Of a stretch of DNA of 34,280 nt, positions 23,590 through 32,169 are shown piece by piece. This DNA comes from Gammaproteobacteria bacterium (GTDB lineage: Bacteria; Pseudomonadota; Gammaproteobacteria; Pseudomonadales; Pseudohongiellaceae). A program made the position numbers and the translations under genes. The stretch lies in assembly GCA_009922595.1 (NCBI GenBank), contig RFVC01000020.1, positions 1 to 34,280 on the forward strand, read 5' to 3'. Position 1 is the stretch's first letter. Each line of letters begins with the position of its first letter. Below the pieces are notes generated by a model. The model saw only the letters and a program-made list of their open reading frames with translations. It made no database searches and was not told where the DNA came from.

Positions 23590-25035
23590 TTAGAAAGAAA
23601 CATCCCACTGCAGACGCAGGCGATTATCCGATTCGTCCTGAGTGAAGAAGGTGTCGTCCAGAGTCAGTCGTGAATAATCAAGCGTAATCTTGTTATTGTG
23701 ACCATTAAAGAACCAGTTGGCTCCAAAGGTTGTCTCCCTGCGCTCATTTTCAAGAAGCAAGTTGGACTTGTTCGGTTCGTCTACGTAAGCGTAACGAAAA
23801 GCCAGTTCCAGCTCTGGCGGAAATTCCGGAAACACGTTATGGAAAAAGTATCCGGCCTGTACATATCCGCCTGTGAGTTCGTGTTCCAAACCTGTTGCAT
23901 TGTCCTCAATGGTTTTGCGGTGATATTCCTGCTGAGCTGAGAAACCCCTGTATTTAAAGGCAAATTCTTGGACCCACTGGTCGATGTCATACTGATCTAT
24001 CGAAGCATCGGCTGGTTTTTCGAATCCATCAAGATTGCCACAGCCCGATGAAGACCAGCGTGTACAGGTACCAGTTGTAGTAGCTCCCGCAATGGCAAAG
24101 CTGCCGGTTGGGCGTTCCGTATACTCAACATCTGTCTGACGCCAAGAAAGATCCCTGCCTAGGAAGTTCCATTGCAGTCTCCCCATGTACATTAGATCGT
24201 TGTCAGTATTGTTAACTGAGCGGCCTTCGCCATTAAACACACCTGCCCAGAAACGCATGTCTGCCGCGGTCTCCTTGAAGACATGTCCTCTAAGTTGAAC
24301 GCCAACCTGGCGGTCAATGGTGAAAACTCGGTTTGCAATTGAGCGTTCTACGAACTGCTGCCTGCCTGAGGAGTCCACACGCTCACGGTTCAGGTCTACC
24401 TTCCACTGACCCAGACGGATGCCGCCCCAGTCCCACTTGGCGATATCAATGCGCCAGTCAATTACCCTAGCACTTGATGCGGAGCTGCTGTCATCGGTAT
24501 CACGTGAGGGCTGAAGATCCACCTCAAAATAATAGCTGAGCCAGGGCTTGAAACCGCGGCCACCTATCTTCATTCGCAAGCGACGTGCTTCGAAGTTGTT
24601 CTGGGTCTCTCCATTGAAGTTTGAAATCTGCCGAGGGTCTGAGCGATATGGTGTAGTAAACCTGGTTTGTGCTCGCCACTGCAGATCGGTTCTCCAGTTT
24701 CCATCGCGTGTCTCAAAGCGAAATCCGCTGCTGGTCTGACGTGTGGTAACCGGAAATTCCGTCTCGATCTTTTCTGTGACAGTAGATTCAACTCGTTCCT
24801 GGATAGAAGCGAGACTGACAACGGGTAACTCGGACGTTTCTTCCTGGAGGATATCCTCACTAGTAATACTGTCCCTGGCTATCAGGGCATCGTACTGCTC
24901 CTGGTTAATAGCCCCATTTTGAAGAAGGATATCGAGTAACTCCTCGTCAGCGGCATAAGCACCAGCTGTGGTAGATAGCAAAACAGTGGCAATAAATGCC
25001 TGGTGTAGCTTATTTTGAGAGGTTTTTAGGTTCAT
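23590..25035 (-). CDS. OprP/OprO-family phosphate-selective porin
   Basis: A 481-residue outer-membrane porin of the Porin_O_P type. A signal peptide of about 28 residues ends at AYA/ADEE. Then comes the family's N-terminal helical segment ELLDILLQNGAINQEQYDALI (about residues 32-52), a Gln/Glu-rich linker, and a beta-barrel from about residue 105: FRFETRDGNWRTDLQWRAQTRF, RRLRMKIGGRGFKPWLSYYFEVDL, and the terminal strand LRLQWDVSF ending in Phe, the BAM recognition residue. Arg-rich strands agree with an anion-selective channel. It is divergent from pstS, and its promoter region has three consecutive PhoB-type heptamers, so phosphate or polyphosphate uptake under starvation is the likely role. 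A Cys pair in CTRWSSSGCG may form a loop disulfide. Confidence 0.9.
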   Translation of the reverse strand: MNLKTSQNKLHQAFIATVLLSTTAGAYAADEELLDILLQNGAINQEQYDALIARDSITSEDILQEETSELPVVSLASIQERVESTVTEKIETEFPVTTRQTSSGFRFETRDGNWRTDLQWRAQTRFTTPYRSDPRQISNFNGETQNNFEARRLRMKIGGRGFKPWLSYYFEVDLQPSRDTDDSSSASSARVIDWRIDIAKWDWGGIRLGQWKVDLNRERVDSSGRQQFVERSIANRVFTIDRQVGVQLRGHVFKETAADMRFWAGVFNGEGRSVNNTDNDLMYMGRLQWNFLGRDLSWRQTDVEYTERPTGSFAIAGATTTGTCTRWSSSGCGNLDGFEKPADASIDQYDIDQWVQEFAFKYRGFSAQQEYHRKTIEDNATGLEHELTGGYVQAGYFFHNVFPEFPPELELAFRYAYVDEPNKSNLLLENERRETTFGANWFFNGHNNKITLDYSRLTLDDTFFTQDESDNRLRLQWDVSF

Positions 25036-25073
25036 TGGAGGAATCTGGCCTTTAGCTGATATTTCAGGGGCCG

Positions 25074-25117
25074 ATTTTTCCAGAGAATTATTAAGATTAT
25101 ATGAAGGGAGTATTAAG
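25074..25117 (-). promoter_or_regulatory. Triple-heptamer Pho box and -10 of the porin gene
   Basis: On the minus strand CTTAATA-CTCC-CTTCATA-TAAT-CTTAATA (25117 to 25089) gives three heptamers at exact 11-bp spacing. Nine nt later, after TGG, is AAAAAT (25079-25074), an A-rich -10. The array and spacing suggest cooperative PhoB binding. Confidence 0.7.
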
Positions 25118-25271
25118 TTTTAAATTTACCGTATGGTTTGGATAAAGAAATTTTAAAAGCAGATTGAGGAAAATTTTGATTTTTTAGCTAAGTTACTGAT
25201 TTTGAATGAAATGTAAACCTTAATATTTTGAGTTTATTTATATTAAGTTATTTACGTAAAGGAGCAGATTT

Positions 25272-25304
25272 CTTTATGAAACCTTAACAGAGTGATGTGA
25301 AAAT
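25272..25304 (+). promoter_or_regulatory. Pho box and -10 of pstS
   Basis: CTTTATG-AAAC-CTTAACA (25272-25289) uses the same two heptamers as the phoB box in swapped order. Nine nt later, ending in TGT, is GAAAAT (25299-25304). The pstS ATG is 51 bp further on. Confidence 0.7.
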
Positions 25305-25354
25305 GCCCCCAACTTAAAGCTGTAAAGTATCTGACTACTGGGAAATTCAAGACT

Positions 25355-26305
25355 ATGAAAATGACTAACTTACTTAAAATTTTATCCCTGCTCTGTATGG
25401 GTCTGTTCATTTCTTCCTGTTCACAGGATGAGAGCGCTGGCGGTTCCGCTCAGGAATCAGGGACAGAACTTAACGGTACAGTCAGCCTAGACGGTTCAAG
25501 CACTGTATACCCAATCAGTGAAGCTATCGCGGAAGAATTTCTTGCTGTGGCCCCCAGGGTGAGGGTCACTGTAGGAGTTTCAGGCACTGGCGGGGGGTTT
25601 AAGAAATTCCTGGCCGAGGAGACTGATATCAATGACGCCTCCAGAACCATAAAAGAATCTGAAATGCTGGAAGCGGAAGCCAATGGCATAAACTACCTGG
25701 AAATCCCGGTTGCGTTCGACGGGCTGTCAGTTGTAGTCAATCCTAACAACACCTGGGTGGACTACCTCACTGTCGAGGAGCTGCAGCAGATCTGGCATCC
25801 GGGCAGCATGGTAGACAGCTGGGATGACATCCGTCCTGAGTGGCCAGCAGAGCCCATCAGACTTTACGGCCCGGGTACTGATTCGGGCACTTTCGATTAC
25901 TTCACTGAAGCCATCAATGGCGAATCAGGTGCCTCAAGGCCAGACTACACGGCCAGCGAGGATGACAATGTCCTCGTCCAGGGAATCAGCGGTGACGAGA
26001 ATTCCCTTGGTTTCTTTGGTTATGCCTATTATGTGGAAAATCAGGACAAGCTGAAAATTGTCCCGGTGGATGGCGGAAATGGCCCGATAGCCCCAACGGC
26101 AACTACCATCAATGACGGCACCTACGCACCCCTTTCCAGGCCTATTTTCATCTACCTGAATACCGCCAGCCTGGCTCGCCCAGAGGTAAGAACATTCGTA
26201 GATTTCTACATCGATAATGCGGGTGCCATGGCAAACGAGGTGGGATACATTGAGCTGACAGCCGATATGTATCAAGACTCACGCGAAAAAGTGGCGGCTT
26301 TTTAA
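25355..26305 (+). CDS. pstS: Phosphate ABC transporter substrate-binding lipoprotein PstS
   Basis: A 316-residue phosphate-binding protein. The N-terminus is a lipoprotein signal with lipobox ISSC and Cys22 as the modified residue, so it is anchored rather than a free periplasmic protein as in E. coli PstS (346). The phosphate-binding elements are VSLDGSSTVYPISEAIAEEF near residues 45-64, VSGTGGGFKKFL near residues 76-87, NDASRTIKESE, and RLYGPGTDSGTFDYF near residues 171-185. The DGSSTVYP form is that of the SphX/Gram-positive-like group. It delivers phosphate to PstCAB and contributes to sensing through PhoR. It has a Pho box upstream, and pstC follows after 85 bp with a further candidate Pho box in that gap. 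Confidence 0.96.
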   Translation: MKMTNLLKILSLLCMGLFISSCSQDESAGGSAQESGTELNGTVSLDGSSTVYPISEAIAEEFLAVAPRVRVTVGVSGTGGGFKKFLAEETDINDASRTIKESEMLEAEANGINYLEIPVAFDGLSVVVNPNNTWVDYLTVEELQQIWHPGSMVDSWDDIRPEWPAEPIRLYGPGTDSGTFDYFTEAINGESGASRPDYTASEDDNVLVQGISGDENSLGFFGYAYYVENQDKLKIVPVDGGNGPIAPTATTINDGTYAPLSRPIFIYLNTASLARPEVRTFVDFYIDNAGAMANEVGYIELTADMYQDSREKVAAF

Positions 26306-26330
26306 TTTCTTAATGATCTTTTGTTAAATT
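26298..26330 (+). promoter_or_regulatory. Candidate internal Pho box and -10 ahead of pstC
   Basis: CTTTTTA-ATTT-CTTAATG (26298-26315) overlaps the pstS stop. Nine nt later, ending in TGT, is TAAATT (26325-26330). Heptamers are weaker than in the other three, but the spacing and TGn element are identical. A TACAAT hexamer at 26348-26353 is another possible -10. Confidence 0.5.
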
Positions 26331-26390
26331 TTGGTGGTTTATTGGTCTACAATGCGAACCTTTCTCGACGGGTTCTGGCAATAAATTTCC

Positions 26391-27350
26391 ATGGCAAAAG
26401 AGATGCAGGCGGATACGACAGTAGCCGGTCAGTCCAGTGTGCTAAAGGCGACTTCCTCAATTAGTTTGTCTAAAGCTCGCTGGGGTGAATCCGCAATAAA
26501 GATATGGCTGGCGCTGTGTGCGTTTGTGTCTGTGGTGACCACAGCCGCAATTGTCATTTTGTTGTTTTCCGAAACGCTCAATTTCTTTGAGTCCGTCTCC
26601 CCCGCTGAATTTTTCTTTGGGACAACATGGACTCCACTATTTGAACCGAGCTCGTTTGGTGTGTTGCCATTAATATGGGGCACCATGCTGGTCACAATTG
26701 GCGCGGCAATTATTGCGATCCCAACCGGCCTAGCCAGCGCTATTTACCTGAGCGAATATGCCTCTGATCGTGTGCGAAAAATAATAAAACCAGTGCTTGA
26801 GCTGCTGGCCGGAATACCTACCGTGGTTTACGGTTATTTTGCCCTGACTTTCGTGACTCCAGCACTACGTAACGTGTTTCCCGACATACAGGTCTTCAAT
26901 GCACTCAGCGCGGCGATAGTTGTCGGTATAATGATTCTGCCGATGGTGGCCACCCTCAGCGATAACGCCCTTAGAGCTGTTCCTATTAGCTTAAGGCAAG
27001 GTGCATATGCACTGGGTGCAACCTCTTATGAGGTAACAACCAGAGTGGTTGTTCCTGCCGGGCTCTCGGGAGTTATGGCGTCATTCCTGCTGGCCATCTC
27101 AAGAGCGATCGGTGAAACCATGGCGGTGACACTGGCCGCTGGTCAAACCCCAAATATGTCGCTTAGCATGTTTGAAAGTATCCAGACCATGACGGCTTAT
27201 ATAGTGCAGGTTAGCCTTGGAGACACACCCACAGGCGGGATCGCTTATCAGACCTTGTTTGCCGTTGCGACGCTTCTGTTCGTCATCACGCTGGTGATTA
27301 ACATCGTGTCACAGATAATTTTGAATCGCTTTCGCGAAGTATACGATTAG
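26391..27350 (+). CDS. pstC: Phosphate ABC transporter permease PstC
   Basis: A 319-residue inner-membrane permease, the same length as E. coli PstC. About six membrane helices are visible, starting with [21 protein letters not shown] near residues 40-60. The EAA-type cytoplasmic loop [24 protein letters not shown] lies near residues 205-228, followed by [17 protein letters not shown], the signature of PstC/PstA that contacts PstB. The intervening [12 protein letters not shown] is conserved in the family. It forms the translocation pore with PstA. An approximately 30-residue soluble N-terminus precedes the first helix. pstA starts 14 bp downstream. A candidate Pho promoter lies upstream, so pstCAB may be expressed partly independently of pstS. 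Confidence 0.96.
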   Translation: MAKEMQADTTVAGQSSVLKATSSISLSKARWGESAIKIWLALCAFVSVVTTAAIVILLFSETLNFFESVSPAEFFFGTTWTPLFEPSSFGVLPLIWGTMLVTIGAAIIAIPTGLASAIYLSEYASDRVRKIIKPVLELLAGIPTVVYGYFALTFVTPALRNVFPDIQVFNALSAAIVVGIMILPMVATLSDNALRAVPISLRQGAYALGATSYEVTTRVVVPAGLSGVMASFLLAISRAIGETMAVTLAAGQTPNMSLSMFESIQTMTAYIVQVSLGDTPTGGIAYQTLFAVATLLFVITLVINIVSQIILNRFREVYD

Positions 27351-27363
27351 GGAAGGTCGCCAC

Positions 27364-28242
27364 ATGTCTTTTTCTTCTGAAAGCGAAAGCATCAGCCTGG
27401 CAAGGCGGCATAGGAAAGCCAAACTGTTTTCTATGTTTTGCGGCATGGTGACATGGTCTGGCGTAGTGCTCCTAGCAGTTCTGCTTTATCAGGTTTCCAT
27501 TGATGGCTTTCGCTGGCTGGACTGGCAATTCATTGACAGCTTTCCATCTCGATTTCCAGAGCGCGCCGGCATCAAGTCGGCCCTCGTTGGTACCATCTGG
27601 CTGATTTCCCTCGTAGCCTTGATTTCTATCCCTGTCGGTGTGTGCACTGCTCTGTACCTAGAAGAGTTTGCAGGCAAGGGCAAAATTTCTAAGATTATCG
27701 AAGTCAACATTGCCAACCTGGCAGGCGTTCCTTCAATTGTATACGGTATCCTTGGCCTGGCTATTTTTGTCCGCTATATGGCACTGGAGCGCAGCCTGGT
27801 CTCAGGCGCCCTGACGATGAGCTTGTTGATATTGCCAGTGATCATTATAGCGAGCAGGGAAGCTATCAAGACTGTGCCGATGAGCATCAGATATGCCGCC
27901 TACTCTCTTGGTGCGACAAAGTGGCAGACAGCATGGGCTCACGTTCTGCCGGCTTCTTTTCCAGGCATCATGACCGGAGTTATATTGGCGTTGTCGCGAG
28001 CTATTGGGGAAACAGCACCCCTGATCATGATTGGAGCACTGACTTTTGTTGCTTTCCTGCCGGAAGGTCCGATGGATTCGTTTACAGCATTACCAATCCA
28101 GATTTATAACTGGGTATCACGTCCGCAGCAAGAATTTCATGAGCTTGCTGCAGCAGGAATTATTATCCTGTTGTCTGTCCTACTGCTGATGAATGCCACT
28201 GCAATCTATATCCGTAATAAAACTGAGCGGAGACTGAAGTAA
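27364..28242 (+). CDS. pstA: Phosphate ABC transporter permease PstA
   Basis: A 292-residue permease partner of PstC (E. coli PstA 296). The first membrane helix is near residues 24-43 ([19 protein letters not shown]). [16 protein letters not shown] parallels the PstC segment, [25 protein letters not shown] is the EAA loop, and [18 protein letters not shown] is the family signature. The [16 protein letters not shown] stretch is another helix. It is located in the inner membrane. Its TAA stop shares one base with the pstB ATG (TAATG), so synthesis of permease and ATPase is coupled. Confidence 0.96.
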   Translation: MSFSSESESISLARRHRKAKLFSMFCGMVTWSGVVLLAVLLYQVSIDGFRWLDWQFIDSFPSRFPERAGIKSALVGTIWLISLVALISIPVGVCTALYLEEFAGKGKISKIIEVNIANLAGVPSIVYGILGLAIFVRYMALERSLVSGALTMSLLILPVIIIASREAIKTVPMSIRYAAYSLGATKWQTAWAHVLPASFPGIMTGVILALSRAIGETAPLIMIGALTFVAFLPEGPMDSFTALPIQIYNWVSRPQQEFHELAAAGIIILLSVLLLMNATAIYIRNKTERRLK

Positions 28243-29045
28243 TGATTGAGTTTCAAGATCCCTCAATTTTGCCGGAAATCAATACACCGATGAACAAGAA
28301 GTCGGCTCTAGAGCTGCGTAAGGTCAATATTTTTTATTCAGACAATCAAGCGGTCAAAGACGTTTCGTTTAATATAAGGCGCAATCGAATCACAGCCATT
28401 ATTGGGCCATCAGGTTGCGGTAAAAGCACCTTGTTGCGCTCGCTGAACCGGATGAATGATTTCGTTGAGGGTGCGAGGGTTGAGGGAGAGCTCTTGTTTG
28501 CTGATGAAAACCTTTATGGGAAGGATGTCGACCCTGTAGAGGTTAGGCGCAGGATCGGCATGGTGTTCCAGAAACCAAACCCTTTTCCGAAATCCATATA
28601 TAACAATATTGCCTGGGGCCCGCTGATTAATGGCTATAGTGATTCGACTGACGAGCTTGTGGAAAAATCCCTAAAACAGGCAGCATTATGGGATGAGGTG
28701 AAAGACAGGTTGCATGATTCCGCTCTTAATCTGTCTGGAGGGCAGCAGCAGCGTTTATGCATTGCCCGCGCCTTGGCTATGGAGCCAGAAGTGCTGCTTA
28801 TGGATGAGCCCTGCTCAGCACTGGATCCCATATCAACTGCCCACATTGAGGACCTGATGTTTGAGTTAAAGGAGCGCTACACCATTGTGATTGTGACCCA
28901 TAACATGCAACAGGCAGCCAGAGTATCCGATTACACTGCATTTATGGAAATGGGTGATTTGATAGAATTCAACGTTACCAAACGTATATTCACTCGACCA
29001 TCTGTGAAAAGAACTGAGGAATATGTCACTGGGCGATTTGGTTAA
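28242..29045 (+). CDS. pstB: Phosphate ABC transporter ATPase PstB
   Basis: A 267-residue ATPase (E. coli PstB 257), slightly longer because of a short N-terminal extension before the [12 protein letters not shown] start of the domain; an in-frame ATG at residue 17 is an alternative start. Walker A GPSGCGKS is at residues 55-62, the Q-loop lies in [17 protein letters not shown], the ABC signature is [16 protein letters not shown], Walker B with the catalytic Glu is [13 protein letters not shown], and the switch His is in [20 protein letters not shown] near the C-terminus is typical of PstB. It powers PstCA and is believed to pass the uptake state to PhoU/PhoR. Coupled to pstA by TAATG; phoU starts 14 bp after it. 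Confidence 0.97.
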   Translation: MIEFQDPSILPEINTPMNKKSALELRKVNIFYSDNQAVKDVSFNIRRNRITAIIGPSGCGKSTLLRSLNRMNDFVEGARVEGELLFADENLYGKDVDPVEVRRRIGMVFQKPNPFPKSIYNNIAWGPLINGYSDSTDELVEKSLKQAALWDEVKDRLHDSALNLSGGQQQRLCIARALAMEPEVLLMDEPCSALDPISTAHIEDLMFELKERYTIVIVTHNMQQAARVSDYTAFMEMGDLIEFNVTKRIFTRPSVKRTEEYVTGRFG

Positions 29046-29059
29046 CAACGGAAAGATAT

Positions 29060-29716
29060 ATGTCATTACACCTGCAACGCGATCTGGATAAGCTCAAGAA
29101 AGAAATTCTCAAGCTGGGCAACATGGTGGAGGTTTCCATCAACAATGCAATTCTTGCCTTGAACAATCGTGAAAAGACATATGTTCATGAGGTCTTTGCC
29201 AACGAGGAGCTCATCAATGAGATGGAGGTCAAGGTGGAAGAGGACTGTTTGAAAATCCTCGCCCTCCACCAACCTGTGGCCGTGGACCTGAGGTTTCTAG
29301 TGGTCGTGCTCAAGGTAAACAATGACCTAGAAAGGATGGGTGACATTGCCAAAAATATCGCCAAGCGGGCAAGTGAGCTTATGGAGGCCGACCCAATTCC
29401 TGAGCTCAACCTGGTAATCCAAGGTCTCCCTGAGATGATTAAGACCATGGTAAGAAATTCTCTTGATGCGCTGATCAAACTTGATGACCAGCTGGCAAGG
29501 GAAATTATAGATATGGATGATAAGGTCGATGACATAAACAAGGAAATGTATCTAGCGATCAAGAAGGCAGTTCGGGAAAACCCGGGATTGACTGATGTGG
29601 CTATTAACTTGTTAGCCACTTCCCGTTACATGGAAAGAATAGGTGACCTGAGCACCAATATCGCTGAAGACGTGATATTCATGGTAGAAGGTAAAGTCAT
29701 CAGGCACGCTGAATAA
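29060..29716 (+). CDS. phoU: Phosphate signalling protein PhoU
   Basis: A 218-residue all-helical regulator with two PhoU repeats (E. coli PhoU 241). Metal-binding style motifs are visible: ...INEMEVKVEEDCLKILALHQPVA in the first repeat with VNNDLERMGDIAKNIA, and DDKVDDINKEMYLAI in the second with SRYMERIGDLSTNIAEDVIF. PhoU links PstB to PhoR and keeps the regulon off when phosphate is plentiful. It is shorter at both ends than the enteric protein, as in many other bacteria. It is the last of the phosphate genes. The next gene, an imelysin, begins only 4 bp after its stop. Confidence 0.96.
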   Translation: MSLHLQRDLDKLKKEILKLGNMVEVSINNAILALNNREKTYVHEVFANEELINEMEVKVEEDCLKILALHQPVAVDLRFLVVVLKVNNDLERMGDIAKNIAKRASELMEADPIPELNLVIQGLPEMIKTMVRNSLDALIKLDDQLAREIIDMDDKVDDINKEMYLAIKKAVRENPGLTDVAINLLATSRYMERIGDLSTNIAEDVIFMVEGKVIRHAE

Positions 29717-29720
29717 TCAG

Positions 29721-30992
29721 ATGCGGTTTTTCCTCTTTTCATTGGTAGTGTGCCTGTTAGCATCCTGTTCATCGGTTCCTGATGAGAGCAGTGAGGTTGA
29801 TCGGCAAGCCATAATTGACACCTATATCAGCATTGCACAAGCTTCTTATGAGGACTCTCTCTCAACGGCCCGCACCCTGGATGCCGCTATTGATGCCTTT
29901 CTTTCTTCACCGTCTGAAGTAACTTTACAGCATGCAAAAGAAGCCTGGCTTGTAGCGCGTATGCCTTACCAGCAGACAGAGGCTTACCGTTTTGGGAATG
30001 CTGTGGTTGATGAGTGGGAAGGGCGCGTAAATGCCTGGCCGCTTGATGAAGGTCTGATTGATTACACGGCAGCCGCCTACGGCGAGTACTCCGATTTTAA
30101 TTACTTCTATGCATCGAATGTGATTGCCAACGAGATTCTTGATGCCGGAGGCATCATAGTAGACGCCTTGATGATCACGCCCCAGCTCCTGGCTGAGGAG
30201 CTGCACGAGCTGGATGGGGTTGAGGCTAATGTGGCCACCGGCTACCACGCCATCGAATTCCTGTTGTGGGGGCAGGATTTAAACGGTACCAATCCCGGCG
30301 CCGGTGAAAGACCATACACAGACTATTCACTGCGTAGCTGCACCAACCGCAATTGCGACAGGCGCCGTGACTATCTGAAGTCTGCCTCTGTTCTGCTCGT
30401 ATCGGACTTGGAAGAAATGGTGCAGAACTGGCAGCCAGGTGGCGCTGCCTATAATGATTTGCGCAGTAAGGGTGTGCAGGGTGGTCTTTCCACTATGCTC
30501 ACCGGTATGGGCAGTCTTGCCTATGGTGAACTGGCCGGCGAGCGTATCAGGTTAGGCCTGCTACTGAACGACCCAGAAGAGGAGCATGACTGTTTCTCTG
30601 ATAATACCCATAACTCTCACTACTATGATGCCCTGGGAATCAAGAATGTTTTTATGGGGCAATACGGACGGGTTAATGGTGAATTGGTGAGCGGTCCGTC
30701 GCTGGCCGATCTGATTCGCCAGAAAGCACCGGAAATTCATGCACAGATGATGGCTAGGCTCGAGGAAACAGAACTGGCCATGACGGCCATGGTCGAGGAA
30801 GCTGAAAAGGGCAATACCTTCGATGTGCTGATAGGGCGTGACAACGAGGCGGGTGAGGTCATCATATCAAGGATTGTCGACGCCTTGATGGAAGAAACGC
30901 GTACCATTGAAAATATTATCAACGCACTCGGACTTTCAAATGTCGCTTTTGAAGGATCAGACAGCCTTGATAACCCTGCGGCCTTTTTTTAG
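29721..30992 (+). CDS. Imelysin-family (IrpA-like) lipoprotein
   Basis: A 423-residue imelysin (Peptidase_M75-like) protein. The N-terminus MRFFLFSLVVCLLASC is a lipoprotein signal with Cys16 as the lipid-bearing residue. The domain begins near YISIAQASYEDSLSTARTLD, contains EAWLVARMPYQQTEAYRFGN, and carries the intact GxHxxE motif at G174-H176-E179 (GYHAIEFLLWGQDLNGTNPG). The C-terminal half has HDCFSDNTHNSHYYDALGI and GRDNEAGEVI, typical of IrpA, the cyanobacterial iron-regulated protein. The family is linked to iron acquisition; peptidase activity is doubtful and metal or heme binding by the GxHxxE site is proposed. No promoter or Fur box lies in the 4-bp gap after phoU, so it is probably transcribed with the pst operon. 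Confidence 0.92.
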   Translation: MRFFLFSLVVCLLASCSSVPDESSEVDRQAIIDTYISIAQASYEDSLSTARTLDAAIDAFLSSPSEVTLQHAKEAWLVARMPYQQTEAYRFGNAVVDEWEGRVNAWPLDEGLIDYTAAAYGEYSDFNYFYASNVIANEILDAGGIIVDALMITPQLLAEELHELDGVEANVATGYHAIEFLLWGQDLNGTNPGAGERPYTDYSLRSCTNRNCDRRRDYLKSASVLLVSDLEEMVQNWQPGGAAYNDLRSKGVQGGLSTMLTGMGSLAYGELAGERIRLGLLLNDPEEEHDCFSDNTHNSHYYDALGIKNVFMGQYGRVNGELVSGPSLADLIRQKAPEIHAQMMARLEETELAMTAMVEEAEKGNTFDVLIGRDNEAGEVIISRIVDALMEETRTIENIINALGLSNVAFEGSDSLDNPAAFF

Positions 30993-32139
30993 ATTCTTAC
31001 TGCCAGCATCTTTCTTCCTGGCAGTCATTCCTGTTTTAGCCCAACATCCTCTCGACTTTGCTGCAGGTAAGGCAATATTTGATAAAAATTGGGTGTTTGC
31101 GCCGGCGTCAACCGGCGCCAGTGATGGGTTAGGTCCCCTTTTTAACGCAAGATCCTGTAATGCCTGCCATCCTGATGGTGATAGGGGTGCCAATAGTTCG
31201 GCGCTTGTAGTTCACCTGAATGATCGTGTTTATGGTCAACAGATTCAGAAATTCACCCGTCCCGGTGTACAAGCTGAGGCAATGATTGATCTTAACTGGC
31301 CTGAGAGCGTTGGAGCAAAACCTTTGCCACCCGTTGCACTCAGTCTTATCGATCTCGAATACGGACCTCTGACCAGTCCTGCCCTGTCTTTGCGAATAGC
31401 GCCACCAGTCCATGGTCTTGGCCTTTTGGAAAGTATTCCTGAAAGCGTCATTTTGTTGCTGGCGGATGCAGAAGATGCTGACGGTGATGGTATATCGGGC
31501 CGGGTTAATCGTTTGCCCGATGGAAAGCTGGGTCGGTTTGGCTGGAAAGCGAGCCAGGTCAGTTTGTTCGACCAGATCGGCAGGGCCTTAAGTCTGGATA
31601 TGGGATTGGGTAATCCGCATCTTCCGGATCCTTACGGTGATTGTACCTTGCTGCAGGCGAATTGCCGAAAAACCACAGAGGGCAATAACGCGGACAACCT
31701 GGAGGTCAGCCAGAAAGCCTTCGATTTACTGCTGAGTTACGTGCGCAAAATTCCTGCGCCACCTCAGGCAAATCTCACCGCTGGGGAAAGGGTGGGACAA
31801 AACCTTTTTTTAGATACTGGCTGCGGCGGCTGTCATTTACCAAAAATAGAATTTGACGGTCAGGAGATCCATCCCTACACAGACCTGCTGCTGCATGACA
31901 TGGGGCCACGACTTGCGGACGAACTCGAGGAGGGTGGAGCCGCTGGCAATGAATGGAGAACGCCGCCGCTGTGGGGGCTTAAGCCGTCGCATGGGAATTT
32001 TCTGCATGACGGCAGGGCACGCAATCTCAGGGAAGCCATTCTCTGGCATGGCGGTGAGGCCAACGCTGCTAGGCAGGCTTTCCAGGAGCTGAACGAAAAG
32101 GAACAAAGTGATTTGATCGACTTTCTCAGTCGCTTATAA
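30967..32139 (+). CDS. Di-heme oxidoreductase family protein (DUF1111)
   Basis: A periplasmic c-type cytochrome of the DUF1111/DHOR family, about 390 residues from a TTG at 30967. Two heme-c motifs are present: CNACH (bases 31156-31170) and CGGCH (31822-31836). FLHDGRARNLREAILWHGGEA near the C-terminus and HDMGPRLAD are family hallmarks. The signal peptide reads ITLRPFFRFLLPASFFLAVI and ends near VLAQHP. The frame opens further upstream (TTG 30907, ATG 30940), but GAAGGA lies at good spacing before the TTG at 30967, and a shorter basic N-terminus suits a signal peptide. Every possible start overlaps the end of the imelysin gene, implying coupled translation. In such clusters it is thought to reduce or handle iron or heme for the imelysin partners; this is unproven. 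Confidence 0.9.
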   Translation: MITLRPFFRFLLPASFFLAVIPVLAQHPLDFAAGKAIFDKNWVFAPASTGASDGLGPLFNARSCNACHPDGDRGANSSALVVHLNDRVYGQQIQKFTRPGVQAEAMIDLNWPESVGAKPLPPVALSLIDLEYGPLTSPALSLRIAPPVHGLGLLESIPESVILLLADAEDADGDGISGRVNRLPDGKLGRFGWKASQVSLFDQIGRALSLDMGLGNPHLPDPYGDCTLLQANCRKTTEGNNADNLEVSQKAFDLLLSYVRKIPAPPQANLTAGERVGQNLFLDTGCGGCHLPKIEFDGQEIHPYTDLLLHDMGPRLADELEEGGAAGNEWRTPPLWGLKPSHGNFLHDGRARNLREAILWHGGEANAARQAFQELNEKEQSDLIDFLSRL

Positions 32140-32154
32140 TGAGAATTGTTCTCA
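32113..32154 (+). promoter_or_regulatory. Fur box overlapping a sigma70 promoter before the second imelysin
   Basis: TTGATC (32113-32118), a 16-bp spacer and a perfect TATAAT (32135-32140) form a promoter at the very end of the DUF1111 gene. TGAGAATTGTTCTCA (32140-32154) matches 12 of 14 positions of the 7-1-7 Fur site TGATAATnATTATCA and covers the predicted start of transcription, so iron-bound Fur would block it. The ATG is 15 bp further on. Confidence 0.8.
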
Positions 32155-32169
32155 GTTAGATAATTCACC

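Larger units (their letters stand above)
25036..25354. other. Divergent porin/pstS regulatory region (319 bp)
   Basis: An A/T-rich control region with no gene. It holds the porin Pho box array, the pstS Pho box, and an 8-bp inverted repeat CTTAATAT / ATATTAAG (25219-25226 and 25240-25247) whose arms again contain the CTTAATA heptamer, a possible extra PhoB contact between the two promoters. Confidence 0.7.

Noticed and set aside
29697-29721. Separate promoter or Fur box for the first imelysin
   Set aside because: The gap after phoU is 4 bp, and the end of phoU contains neither a Fur-like dyad nor a reasonable -10/-35 pair.
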